Shown here: positions 44,905 through 57,900 of the stretch, in pieces | Layout of the letters: each line of letters starts with the position of its first letter | Numbering within the stretch: the first letter of the stretch is position 1 | NCBI RefSeq assembly: GCF_029633865.1 | Contig: NC_079211.1 | Span: 141,961,345-142,025,344, forward strand | Reading direction: 5' to 3' | DNA from: Lampris incognitus | Taxonomy: Eukaryota > Chordata > Actinopteri > Lampriformes > Lampridae | Length of the DNA stretch: 64,000 nucleotides | Translations under genes and position numbers: made by a program | Notes under the pieces: generated by a model | What the model saw: the letters and a program-made list of their open reading frames with translations, nothing else | The model's database searches: none | Told to the model about the DNA's origin: nothing

Positions 44905-47900
44905 AATACATGATTTAAATTGTGATTGTTTCGGTTTAAGCAATCTCGGAACCTAGAGGCTAAATGGTCTGATGACGATTTAGCTCTGGGAACAGCGGCC
45001 AATATTTCGGGAATTCCCGTGTCATTGCTGGCTGCTCGTTTCCGTTTCCTATGAAGACTTCCTCTTCCACGCGCCCATCATTGTTTACGGTCGGATTAAC
45101 AACTTGAGACGCTAGAATGGAGTTGGAGTTGAGAGACGACGTCTACGACCGGATTGTTTGACAAGTAGTCGACACGAGTCGAACATTTCTCCACTTAATG
45201 CACTAACGTCGATGCTTTTTGTAGGTGTTTTGGGTACAGACGTCATTTCAGCCGATGCGTTCAGCCTCGTTTGCTCCCCACACGGACTGGTACCAACATG
45301 CAACCAAAGCATGTTCCTGTAGAAATTGCCGCCTTCTCAAAGGTGGTTGGTCAATACTACATGGACTAAAACAGAAACCAGAACACTTCCAATACCACCT
45401 GCCTTATATTGTGTAGGTCCCCCTCAAGCTCCCAAAAAAACTCTGACCCGTCGAGGTAAGGACTCCACAAGACCTTTGAAGGTGTCCTCTGGTATCTGGC
45501 ACCAAGATGTTGGCAGCAGATCCTTTAAGTTGTGAGGTGGGGCTTCCATGGATGGGACTTGTTTTTCCAGCACATCCCACAGATGCTTGATCAGATTGAG
45601 GAATTTGGACCAAGGCAACACCTCAGTCATGTTCCTCAAACCATTCCTGAACATTTTTTTCAATGTGGCAGGGTGCATTATCCTAATTGAAAGAGGCCAC
45701 TGCCAACAGGGAATACCATTGCCATGAAGGGGTGTACTTGGTCTGCAACAATGTTCACGTAGGTGGTATGTGTCGAAGTAACGTCTACATGAAAGCCAGG
45801 ACCCAAGGTTTCCCAGCAGAACATTGCCCAGAGTATCGCACTGTCTTTACCGGCTTGCCTTTTCCTCATAGTGCATCCTGGTGCCATGTCTTCTCGAGGT
45901 AAATGAAGCACATGCATCTTGCTGTCCACATGACATAAAAGAAAATGAGATTCATCAGACAAGGCCACCTTATTCCATTGCTCCATGGTGTAGTTGTGAT
46001 GCTCATGTGCCCATTGTAGGCTCTTTCAGCTGTGGACGGGTCATCATGGGCATTCTGGCCGGTCTGCGACTACGCAGCAGGGTGCGATGCACTGTGTGCC
46101 CTGACACCTGTCTATTATAGCCAGCATTAACTTTTTCAGCAATTTGAGCTACAGTAGCTCTTCTGCAGGATCAGACCAGACAGGCTAGCCTTCACTCTCC
46201 ATAGGCATCAATGAGCCTTGGGCGGTCATGACCCTGTTGTTGGTTTACCGGTTGTCCTTCCTTGGACCACTTTTGGTAGTTGCTGACCACTACATACTGG
46301 GAACACCCCACAAGACCTGCCATTTTGGAGATGTTCTGACCCAGTCATCTAGCCATCACAATTTGGCTGTTGTCAAAGTCACTCAGATCCTTATGCTTGC
46401 CCATTTTTTCCTGCTTCCAACACATCAACTTGAAGAGCTGACTGTTGACTTGCTGCCTAATATATCCCACCCCTTGACGGGTTCCATTGTAATGAAATAA
46501 TCAATGTTATTTACTTACTTGTCAGTGGTTTTAATGTTTTGGCTTATTGGTGTATATAGAATCTGTTAATGGAGATTACTGTTTAAGGAACCCAACACCC
46601 TCCCTATCTTCCCTTTTTCTGGGCTTCCAACTGTTTTGGAAAGCTTTTTCTTCTTCTCTGCGCCTGACAGCCCTACCGTTTGCCAATATGGAGCCCAGTG
46701 GATTGGACTTGGTCCTAGCTCAGCCTCCTTCCCCCAAAGATGTCTCTCCTTATTTTAAAGTGGTGAGGAGCCTCGCACTGCTGTAGTGGCATTAAAGAGT
46801 GGAGTCCTTACAGAGCGGTGGGTTAGGGAAATTACTGGGAAGAGGTATGCCGTGGAGACTTTCAGTTGTACTTCCCTGGCAGGGACACATAAGCTGGGGC
46901 CTCCATGACAAGGCCCTCTGTCCTGACGGAGAGGTGCAGGGTGTTGTTGTATCAGGTGATCAGCCTGTCTGAAAAGCCCCTAAAAGCTTTTTTAGCCCCT
47001 GTTTTGGCTCCTTGAGTGAGGGGAGTGGGACACGCAACAGGATCCTCCATTTGCTGGGGTGTTGGGTGTCCTGAGAAAATGCTTCTTTACAATGGTGGCT
47101 ATGATGGCAAGGGCTCTGCAAGGCTGCTTTCCCTTTTATGCCCAGTGTCACAAGGCCTGTTGTGTGACGGGAGCTGAAGGAAATGGGATTTTGGGGGGTT
47201 GTGTTGGTGGGGTGTGGACACCAGGGGACCCTCTCGCACTCCCTTACTGCTCTTAAGTCATCACGTCCCTTTACAGCTCCTCTAAGGCTGATCTAGCACA
47301 GCAATGCCCTTTGTGCATGTCCCCATTGACTGCAATGGGAAAGTGAGCTCAGTATGCAGTATCTGCCTTGCCCTCTTCCCTCACACACATGCTCGCATGC
47401 ACGCACAGATAATGATGGCAGAATGTGACGTATGACTGTCTATTGTAATAATGAATTTAAAGGTATAATGACATGGTAGCATGCCCTTGTGAATTTATTA
47501 TACACAAATATAAAAAGTTCCTTATCTTAAATGCACTTAATGATACAAATTGAATTCATGCCCATGTGGATTTACTCTATTTGTTGGTGATTTGTGTCAT
47601 AGTTTCCATCTGCATTTGGTGTACCTAAATTGCCAAGGATGTGTTTGTCCTTTTGTCAAACTGTGAAACTACCCTGTCACACCAAGCTAAAACCTTGGGG
47701 TTTTTAATGGGATCGGCTTTGGGTGAGAAAGTTAGTGACTCAAAATTCTTGGAAACCGGCCCTGGGTACATCACGGCAGTCTTCATAGGCATCGGCACAA
47801 CATTCTCCTGGTTTAACGTCTAGCTAGATGTGACCAGCTATGTTTATGGGCTAGCATATCTGTGGGATCACCATAACAAAAGAACAACGGGCGTCCCACA

Positions 47901-50900
47901 GTCACTGAAGTCAAGCTAAGGCATTGCATGTTAGCAGGCAGGCCATCATCAGATTTCAAAGCAGAGCATCTGTTTGACATCAGGAATAGGCCGTAACGGG
48001 ATCCCGGTTGGGTTGAGCAGGGCCAGAACCAACTGCTTTTCACAGGACATAGGCCTGTTGACTGGGCCATTAGGACAAGACTCCCCGGGATAGGTTTCTA
48101 GTTGCTGCACTTTGAGGTTCCTGAGGGTTGCCTTGTTGGGATGCCTCATCCTGTGCTTTGGTTTGGGTGGTTGCTGTATAAATAACCATCGTAAGCCAGA
48201 ATGGCCAGCTGGTGCAGGGTGACGGGCAGTGTGGGGCATGTGTAGGCCAGTGTGTTCCTCTCTACCAGACTGGGTGGGGTGACCTTGGCTAGCTGACCTG
48301 TATCACTGAGCTCTTTATCCAGAGATGGCAGGGCAATTATCCACCCATCCATCTCCTATCCGTCTGTCTCTACATCTGTCTATCCATTCAACTACCTCAG
48401 CAGTCCAGCCTGCTCGCCTGCTGTTGACTTGATCCTATTCTATTTTGGAGGTTGTGGTAGATCGGAGTGCAAAGCTGCGGTCACAGCCATGGAACTGAAA
48501 TCGAGGCTTGGCATTCTGAGATGGTAATCGGTCTATTTTTCTTTCTTTTTTTTTTAAATTGACTTAATTTCTTATTTTGTATAATATGCTCTATTGGAGT
48601 AAAGTAAATTAAAGCATTATCTTCCAGATAAATGACTCGAAGAGTACCCCCACGGTGACTTCTATGTCACATAATACACAGTCATGCACAGTCGTACGAA
48701 CGGTGAAGATGGAAGTTGGGAATGATTTGCTATTTCAGGTCTGACATGAGCAGAGCTGTTGTTTGGCTTGGCAGGCCGGTGGTGTGCTGTCTGTCAAGGG
48801 CAGTCTGAGGCAGTGCAAGGGGGGGGGTGGCTGTGGAGAAGTGTTTTCTCTTCTCCTCACAGTGGGCTCTGTGAGTGGACAGAGCAAGGCCTTTTCACAT
48901 GGACTTGTAGCCGTTAAACCTGGTGTCCATTGTGGCTGCAGGACAGGCAGCATGCCTGTCCTCATCCCCACTGATTGATCAGCGCTGCTGTTTTTCTTTC
49001 CCCTGGAGTGGAAAAGCAAACTGGGGCTCTTCTGATTCCCCTCGCTTCTCAGGCCCTCTGGATGCACTCATGGGGACGCTCCCCCTGTTAGCTTTTATAG
49101 GGGAATGTTGGCCAGGAGAGACGGGGCCTTTTCACCAGCAAGGGCTGTTTACGAAGGCGGGTGAATGGTACTGTGTGTCAGCATTCCAGAAGTTGTTAAG
49201 GGAACTGGATAAACTGCCTCTTAGTGTATTCATGCCAACAAAAACGGATGCATCAACATATATCCCCCCCAATTTTACAGAAGACAATGCCGCCAATCTG
49301 GAATAATGGCTAATTTTTAGGGGGGGGTGTCATAAATCATAATTGCTAAACTTGTTTTTGCTTCTCCAGGTTCCACTGACGAATAATTCTGCTGACGTCA
49401 AACACCATAAATGCGCACCCTTTGACAGTTTTTTTTTTGAGATTTATGCTTTAGCCGTGAAAGAAAAATGATTAATAGTAAGGCTATACCTAATCATACT
49501 GTTCTATATATTAAGCTGTCATGCTGCACAGTTACTGCATCTTTGCGTGAAACCGGAGAACAAGAAAGACAAGGTGGCCTCTGTCGGCTTGTTTAAATAT
49601 AGTCCGTGTTCGTGGAAATGAGATCCTGTCTGGTTCATTAACTGCCAGGTAGTTTCAGACTGATCTTCAACACCTTTATGGATGAATTTAGACAGATGGG
49701 CTATTAATCAAAAGTGGACCTTATAATTGGGCCATACCATGTATGAATCCTGGGTGTTTATTTTTCCATTTTTATTGTTGTGCAGTACATTTTAAAGGGT
49801 GGATGCAGAGGGTCATGAATTAAACCTATCGTGAAGTCCAGCAATTTTTTTTTCACCTAAAACCGAATGAACTCCAGATGTCTAATTAAGCTTGATATGC
49901 CAATCCACTCGGAGCCTGGTGAGGAATTTAATAGCGATGAAAAATGGGTTGCTCATAGCACCCTCCATGGGTAAATAAACACCAGCCACTACCCGAGTAT
50001 TCATTTCTCATTATACTGTATCTGCCCTTTCAAGCTGAGCTGCTGGGTTCGGACCACCTACACTATGATCTCCCACTATCACATGAGACGGCTTTGCCTT
50101 GTCACGGGAGCTATAAGATACTTAAATGTATGGGTCTGGGTGTGCATATTCACATGTGTGATTTAGGTCTCTGGAACAAGTAGCTTCTCATTTACATTGG
50201 CACACTCGTAGAAGTTCAGAGTTATGGCGACAAATTGGTATCATGGTACAAACGTTTCCTGTGTAGCTCACTTCCCAGCTCTGTCAGTGGACACCTTACA
50301 TGTTCACTTGCACTGATACGGGGGTTGGGTATGTGTTCCCCAATTGTACCCGTCCAATTACCCCAGTCTTCCGAGCTGTCCCGGTCGCTGCTCTGCCGAT
50401 CCGCAGAGGGCTGCAGACTACCACATGTGGCGTCGCCAGCCACCGCTTTTCACCTGACAGTGAGGTGTATCGCCAGGGGGACATAACACGTGGGAGGATC
50501 ACGCCTTCCCCCTCCCACCTGAACAGGCGCCCTGACTGACCAGAGGAGGCGCTAGGGCAGTGACCAGGACGTATACCCACATCCGGCTTCCCACCTGCAG
50601 ACACGGCCAATTGTGTCTGTAGGGACGCCCGACCAAGCCGGGGTCAACATGGGGATTCGAAGCGGCGATCCCTATGTTGGTAGGCAATGGATCGCCATGC
50701 TACCTGGATGCCTGCAGCCCTACCACTCTTAACGGTGTCACCACACTGCACAGAGAAAGCTGGACTCAGTGTGCGGCCATAGTGAGGCGCACCGAGAGGA
50801 AGGTAGAGTCATGTCTTAACAACAGCATCATGACGGATTACTATTCCACTCTGAGCCGCCCTGATGGCTGCTCCACCCCCTCTGCTGATCCGAGGAGGGC

Positions 50901-53900
50901 TGCAGACTGCCACATGTCTGCTCCGATGCATGTGGAGTCGCCAGCCGCTTCTTTTCATCTGACAGTGAGGAGTTTCGCCAGGGGGACATAGCACGTGGGA
51001 AGATCACGCCGTTCCCCCTCCCCCCACCTCGAACAGGTGCCCCGACCGACCAGAGGCGGCGACCAGGACACATACCCACATCCAGCTTCCCACCCACAAA
51101 CACGGCCAATTGTGTCTGTAGGGACACCCGACCAAGCCGGAGGCAACACGGGGATTCGAACCAGCGATCCCATGTTGGAAGGCAACAGAAAAGACCACCA
51201 TGCCAACCGGACACTCCCAGCTAGTATGTCTTTTCTTAACACCAGCGTCATGAAGGATTATGGTTACTGAAAGCCTTAATATTGAACACTGTAATATACA
51301 AGCTCAGGCCAAGAATCTTTATAAGAATGTTTGTCCTGAAGTGTTTGCTTGGGCTGCGATGGCTCAACCTATCTGATATGGAGTTTATCTGTCGGACTTA
51401 CTAGCTGAAGGATGTTTAGTGACCCGAGTCTGAGTGGATACAGAAATGATACACTGGCAGACTTGATCCCTCATGTTTTAGAGGTGTTGAGGAACTAGCT
51501 TCAGGTAAAGAGAGAGGGTTACTTAGCCTCTGTGAAACACTTCCTAAAGCATAGCCACTTTATTGATCGGTTGACCTCAAACCTGTAAGAAACGATAACC
51601 AAGAAACAAAACAAATGACTCATAGAACACGACAAAATGCACACAACTTCTTAAAGGAAAAATAACTTCATAATGTGTCCAAAAAGGAGCAGGGAAAATT
51701 ATTTCTGTACCCTCAAGGTCAGCCATGTATTAAAATCTAATATGCCATCAATCAAAGCAAGACGGTCACAAAGTAGCCACTCTTTAAAAGCTTTAAGACT
51801 TTCTGTAATTCTGAGTGAAACGGCGCTTCATATGTCAGTCTATATTTGCATTTCATACAAAAAATGCCTTTATTTTCTTCAAACTGATGTCTGTTCATCG
51901 CAGCACCGAGGGTGTAACGTTCAGAGACGATGTGCTGCGGTGCCTGTACATTGCGTTTCATCGTGTTGGTCTGGTGGAGTGTGTAGCAGCCATGTTAATG
52001 GGACTCTAGCTCCGTGGTGTTAGGGCGCAGCTGGAGTTTGCGCCCCACGTGAGCTTAAGGTGCTCTGTAACCGCCAGCCCAAAGGCCTTTCCGTAGCGCT
52101 ACTCCGATCAACGCGCTGTCTAGGAGGGATCAGACCTCCTCATAAAGGCTCTCTATTGGGACATGAACCCATAAAACGGTGAGGAATGTTAATTACATGC
52201 ATTTAGATATAGAGCAATGCCTCGCACTCGATTGTAAAAGAATGTGGACACAACAGCGCACTATTATAAACAGACATAATTAAAAGGCACGGGCCATCAG
52301 TGACAGTGGATAACGAGCGGGTTCGCTTCTTCGCGACGGACCTCCACGACCGTACGCCGCTCAATAGGAAAGACTGTACACAGCTCTGATTATTACCCGA
52401 GCAGCCCAGGATGTCTGGTGTCCTCTGCCTTATTGTACTATTAGCAGTCATGTCTGTGAGGGAGGAGGCGGTGAGTGAGCAGTTATAGCATTTTAATATA
52501 CTCTAGCAGGACCAGGTCTCCCCCCCCCCCCCCCCACAATTAAAGCTCCTCCAGGCATCTCGCCCGTGTGCCGCTCGTCCATGCCCTGTAATTGAAGCTG
52601 CAGGGTGGTGGTGATGATGATGATGATGCAGAGTGGCACACTTGGAGCCAGACTGAGGGCTCCTCCGCTGGCACTGTCCCTGTGTCTCTGGTGGGCCATG
52701 ATCTGAAACAGCTGCCCTTGCCTCATTTCAACCATATCCTGTTTGTTTGTATCTCTGTGTGGCCAATCCTACACAGAGCCTTGTTTGTCTTTCGGAGTGC
52801 TTTTTGCCGTCCCTTCTCCTTTTTCCGCCCTCTGTCTTACTACTTTTTCTTTTAATTTTCTCCCTGCACACGGGTCGGTCACATTTTTTTCATAGTCGGT
52901 CACTCAAATGGGTTTCTGTCGAGTCAATTTTTTTTGGGAAAGTACCTCGTGAATTACTGACCCAGCGAATAAAATACAGATGAGATAACACCCGAGTAAT
53001 AAGAACGTCATGTATTCAAAGATCTCATGCCAAGTTCCCCGTTTGCCGGTGTATGAATAAACACTCGCATGCTTATTCGTTTGTTTACGCTCGAATTTCA
53101 AACTTCTGAGTGGCAGAATTACCGGTTGGTTTAGGTGCCTTTTTTTTTTTTTTTTTATTCACCACGAGGCAAGTACAGGATACTAGAAACGCACCCTAAT
53201 GACCCGTGGCGTGTAAACCGTGAACCTCCGATTACATATCACAGCGGCTCTAATCAGAGCTTCCTCCTCGAGCCGGCCACGGGAACCAGGAAGAATAGGC
53301 TGATGAGTTTTTCCCCAGTCTCTGAATCCCGCTCCGTTTTCAAGACGAAACGGCTTTTCCTCAGTGGTGACCCTCCCCGCATTGCGAAGACACGGGGCTT
53401 TGACGGCGCGGACTCGGGGTGCCGCCTCCCAGGAGCATCTTCCTTCCCCCTGTGTCCGCTCACAGCAGAGGAGTGAGGGTTTTAGCGTGATGTTTTGTGG
53501 GAAACCCAACCTTCAAGCGGTTGCCAGTGATGTCATGGTTACTAATGTGGAGAGAGCACAGAATGGATTCTGATGATGGGAGAACTTCTCTCTCGGTGCA
53601 CACAACTTTTTTTTTTTGGGACCCTTTAAGGTCAAACTCTATCGCAGCTGCATACTCCCTGTCGCTGTGGAATGCTTGGTTTTTTTTTGTTGCTCTGTTT
53701 GTTGCTTTTGTGTTTCTTTTTTTCTTCTTTTTTTTTTGGGTGCTTTACTTCATTGCATTCCTCTTGGGCCTCATAGATCACAATTGCGATTAGAGCCCTA
53801 AATCACCGGGTTCACTCGCATTGTTTTGAGACTGGGGCCTCGGGAGCTTGTTCACATCATGTTTCTCCTCTTGACGGACAGCCTGAGGACTCGCAGCGTA

Positions 53901-54909
53901 GATTAGATTCAGCAACTAAATCGCCAGCCAGACATTTATGTAACATCTAGCTTTGGTTGCATTAGTGCGGCTTCATGTGCACATAACGGCGTGGCTTCTG
54001 TGAGGCTCTTGAGAGGAAGTTCAACCTTTTTGAGGTGTATGCCCGTTTTAGATTTGGTTCACAGCAGGAGAGGACATGGACGTCTCCGTTCCTCCTCCTC
54101 CGATGAGCTGGAATTTGTGATCTTATGAGTTTGCTGTTTTTGTGGAACTTTTATCCGGGGGAAGAATCTCACGGAGCAGTCTCAGTGATTGTTTCTGGTA
54201 AAGGCTTCCTGGCACCAACCACTGATCTGCCCACTCACCAGGGAAAAAAAGAAGAGGGAAAATTGGACTCAATTGAGAACAGAGACATGGCTGAGAGAGT
54301 TGCTGAATTGGAAGCGGGTGCTGGCAGCAAATGCTCAATTGCTTGATTCCAGCAGTGCCACTGTCTTCAACTTCAAACGGGAGCTCCGGCTAAAGTCTCA
54401 GATGGACATATAGCGGCTCGCATAGCTTGTGGTGGAGGCTTTTCTCCCTGCGACGGGGCTGTCGCACCGCCGGTGCCAACTGGTGATGGTCAAGGAAGGG
54501 AAGAATAGGGAACAGTATTGTAAAACTGGCACTCTGGGTTGTCCTGTGGGCTTTCTGATTTATACCCTCAGTTTTCTTGGCCTTTGCACCGGCTCAAAAT
54601 AAAGTAATAGCTTTGTTTCTGCAGCAAAGTGGAGCTTGTGGAGCAATTTGTCTGGAAGCTGGCTTCCTTTTTTCACTGCATTTTAATCCCTCTGAACATC
54701 ACAGGCGAGAGAGCACAGCGTGCATCGCCGGTGCGGGTCTGTCGATGGACACTGTCGCTCATGAGCACAAATTGTTTGTTAGGGATTCCTGACAGTAAAA
54801 CTGTCCGTGTTGAGTTATGTGCTGCTCAAAACTGGACCAGGTATGCTGTGTGCACATGTGCCTGGGGTCAGTTTTGCCATGTGTGCACACAAGCACCACA
54901 CCGGAATAT

Positions 54910-54955
<46 letters not shown>

Positions 54956-57900
54956 ATGTGTGACTCAGTCCTGTGATGGAAAATGAAGTCTTTTCATGTG
55001 AAGGAGTGACTTAGTTCATATTGTCAAAAAGATATATTAAAGTCGTTTCTTGTGAAATGAAGACTTGTTTTAAAATTCTTTCTCGGATAAATAAATACAT
55101 GCAATCACTAAACCTCATTCGTCACCTTACAAAACTTTAATAAACAACTTTCAAATCAACCTTTGTATTTGGTGATGCAACTTTCCTCCAGTGCTCTTGC
55201 CTGTTGTAGCCTTGTGTAAGGCTATAATAAACCCATAATAAACCCATTAAGAAAAATAAAAACCTCATACAGTGGATATATAGCCCCCTCTTGTGTCAAA
55301 TGCAGAAACGTCACTTGGCACGACTGAATTATTCAAAACCACACAATTCAGGTAGGAAACAGTCAGTGAAGCAAGTTAATCCGGCTCGATCGATAAAGTT
55401 CATGAAGCGTGGCGATGCCTTTGTCTACTGTCAAGGAACGTATGTTAATATCCAGCGTTACTGTGAGAGGTCTGCTATATTTGGAGTCGGTGGAAGTGCA
55501 CTCAGGCACTGCCTCTCCCCTCAAACGACCACCGGAGCACGGTGCCAAACATCTGGCACCATGCTAATGTGATATCTCTCATCTCTGCGAGCGGCTGGAT
55601 TCCAACCCGGCTCTCGATTTGATATTTATATCCAACAGTGTTGATGCAGGTTGGCCGGGATTTCTACATAAATGTGAGGCTGATCAAGCGGGACAACTAA
55701 TGGGACAGGAATGCTGGGTGTGGCTAAACCACTGAAAACTTCTGAGGGGAGAGAGAAATTAAAACAGAGGGAGCTAAACTTAACAAAGCCTTTTATAACT
55801 TTTTTTGTTATGGTTGCTCAGCTTGGGAGTTGGGTTTCACTATTAAGATGCTGACTTGTGTGATGATGTCAAACTAGTCAAAACAGCCGAGATATCTATA
55901 AATATATCCTCCTGAGATCAAAGTCGGACCGGAATTGTTAATCAGATTTACGTCAAAAAACCCTTAACGCGGAATAATGCAACGTCAGCAACTGTCTTTT
56001 ATTTGTAAATGACAAATATCATTATACCTTTTATTCACACCTGCTCTCGATTGTCTCAATAACTGTGGGGGGCGTGGTCTGGTCCTCAATAATATTCATG
56101 ACCTGACCTTTGAGTGACAAATACAAGCAGTGGTTGGCAACAGGGGTAGGCGTGGTTTCATAATTTGATGATTTGATCTGATAGGTGGTATGTAAATAGA
56201 TGTGTCTGATTGCATATGAGGGACAGAAAATTTGACTGAGGGAAGCTTAGCTGTGGGGAGCTCCTGTTAAAAAGACAAAAATGATTTTTTATGCTTTTTT
56301 TTTCTTTTCCCCCCCCACTAGGAAGAGCGTGCAAAATGCATGTTAGGAAATATTCGCGTTTCAGTTTTGGTCCAACTTGAAGAGGTATCGATACGTTTCT
56401 CAATATGATCCTCATGGACCATATCCATCACGAGGCGATATCACACTTGGCTTTATTTAAGACTCCTCTCCCTTCCCATGTGAAGGGCTTCCTCCAGCAC
56501 TATTTATCTAATGCCAGTGCATTGCCTGGTGGACCACTGATCTAGAAATGGTGCCAGTAAATAGCCATAACAGTTAGCATGACTGTTTGACTCCTTTACG
56601 ATCATATTGCATCATGGTCTGAGCACTTTCACACAGTTTAAGCGGATTTCCCAACTCCCGGCATCATTTACTGCAGCTGCAGGTGGTTTGACGTGGTTGT
56701 CTCTGAGATGTGTGTACCTCTGATCTCCCCCACTCTTTTTTTTTTCTCTCCTCTCATCTTTTTCTGTCTTACCACAGGAGTTCTGCTCTCAAGACCTCAG
56801 GAGTAACTCGGTGTCTAGTAGAACTCCCACCCCACCAGGACGCTACTCCCCCCATAGCCCCATCGACCGGGAAATACCAGTATCTCCCCGACGCAGGTAA
56901 GCTCTAATACACTTCAGATGTAACACGTCATCTTCACCATTATTATCATCATCATCAACAACAGATTACTGTAGGGCAAAAATCACCTGGATTACCCTGC
57001 TGAGAGCTTTTTGTCTGCGTCAGTGTCCCACATACCCCACTGAATACCCCACTGTGCACCGGTGTGTTGAGTGCATGTTAATATGAGAGAATCTTTGTGT
57101 AAAAACAAGCATGGAGGTATTTAATGTCCATGCTGTGGCAAAAAAACAAAATCTTCAAGAAGACAATAGAAAAAATTAGTCTGCATCAATTCAAGATGGA
57201 TTATGGACTTGGCAAACACACACTTAATTTATAGACAGCATAAACCCGGTCTTAAATTAATTTTACAAGTAGTGTAGTAAAATGCTCCAGAGCTTTTAGA
57301 GAAATAGTTTTCGCGTAATTAATACTTAAAGACCCAGGAAGATGCTTTTACTGGTAGCTTATGGGGATGCAGTGTGTTGTTGGATCGTTTGCATTTCCAT
57401 GCTTGCCCCCTTGTGGTGAGGTAATGTAGCTGTAATTTGAGCTGCATGCCCTGGTGTGTAAGTGGTGCCATAAGTGTGTTGAGGTATACCTGAAGTGAGC
57501 ATCAGTTTGCCTTAAGAGACTTGGTGAGATTATGAACGGAGCACAATGTACCCAGAGTAGAAGTGAAAATCTTTCTCATTTAGTCTTGTTGTCTTTCTTT
57601 ATGCTCTCTGCTGGATGTCTCCCTGTGGGCTCACAAGAGCTGGAGCAGTCCTCGTGTACGGCTGACTTGGGCCTTAGTTTCCCCTCTGGCTAACCCAGGC
57701 GAGAGGGGTATGACGTCGCAGCAGCTGGAATCGAATCACGCCATCCCACATCCCCCCCCCCCAAAAAATCTGACTATCTCTCCCCATTATTGGGCCCCCC
57801 GGTCCGGAGACCCCAGCCTGCATTCAAATCTCCTCCCCTTCCATCGCGGCCAATCACAGGCTTGGTGACCCCGTTTCTGCCCACCCTTTTTTCCCCCTTG

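Larger units (their letters stand above)
38956..56777 (+). other. pdlim2: Large 17.8-kb PDLIM2 intron
   Basis: Lies between two linker exons of PDLIM2. It holds seven SINE copies, a Tc1-like element, microsatellites and a GC-richer block at about 53200-53470. I found no additional exon that continues the frame. Confidence 0.7.
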
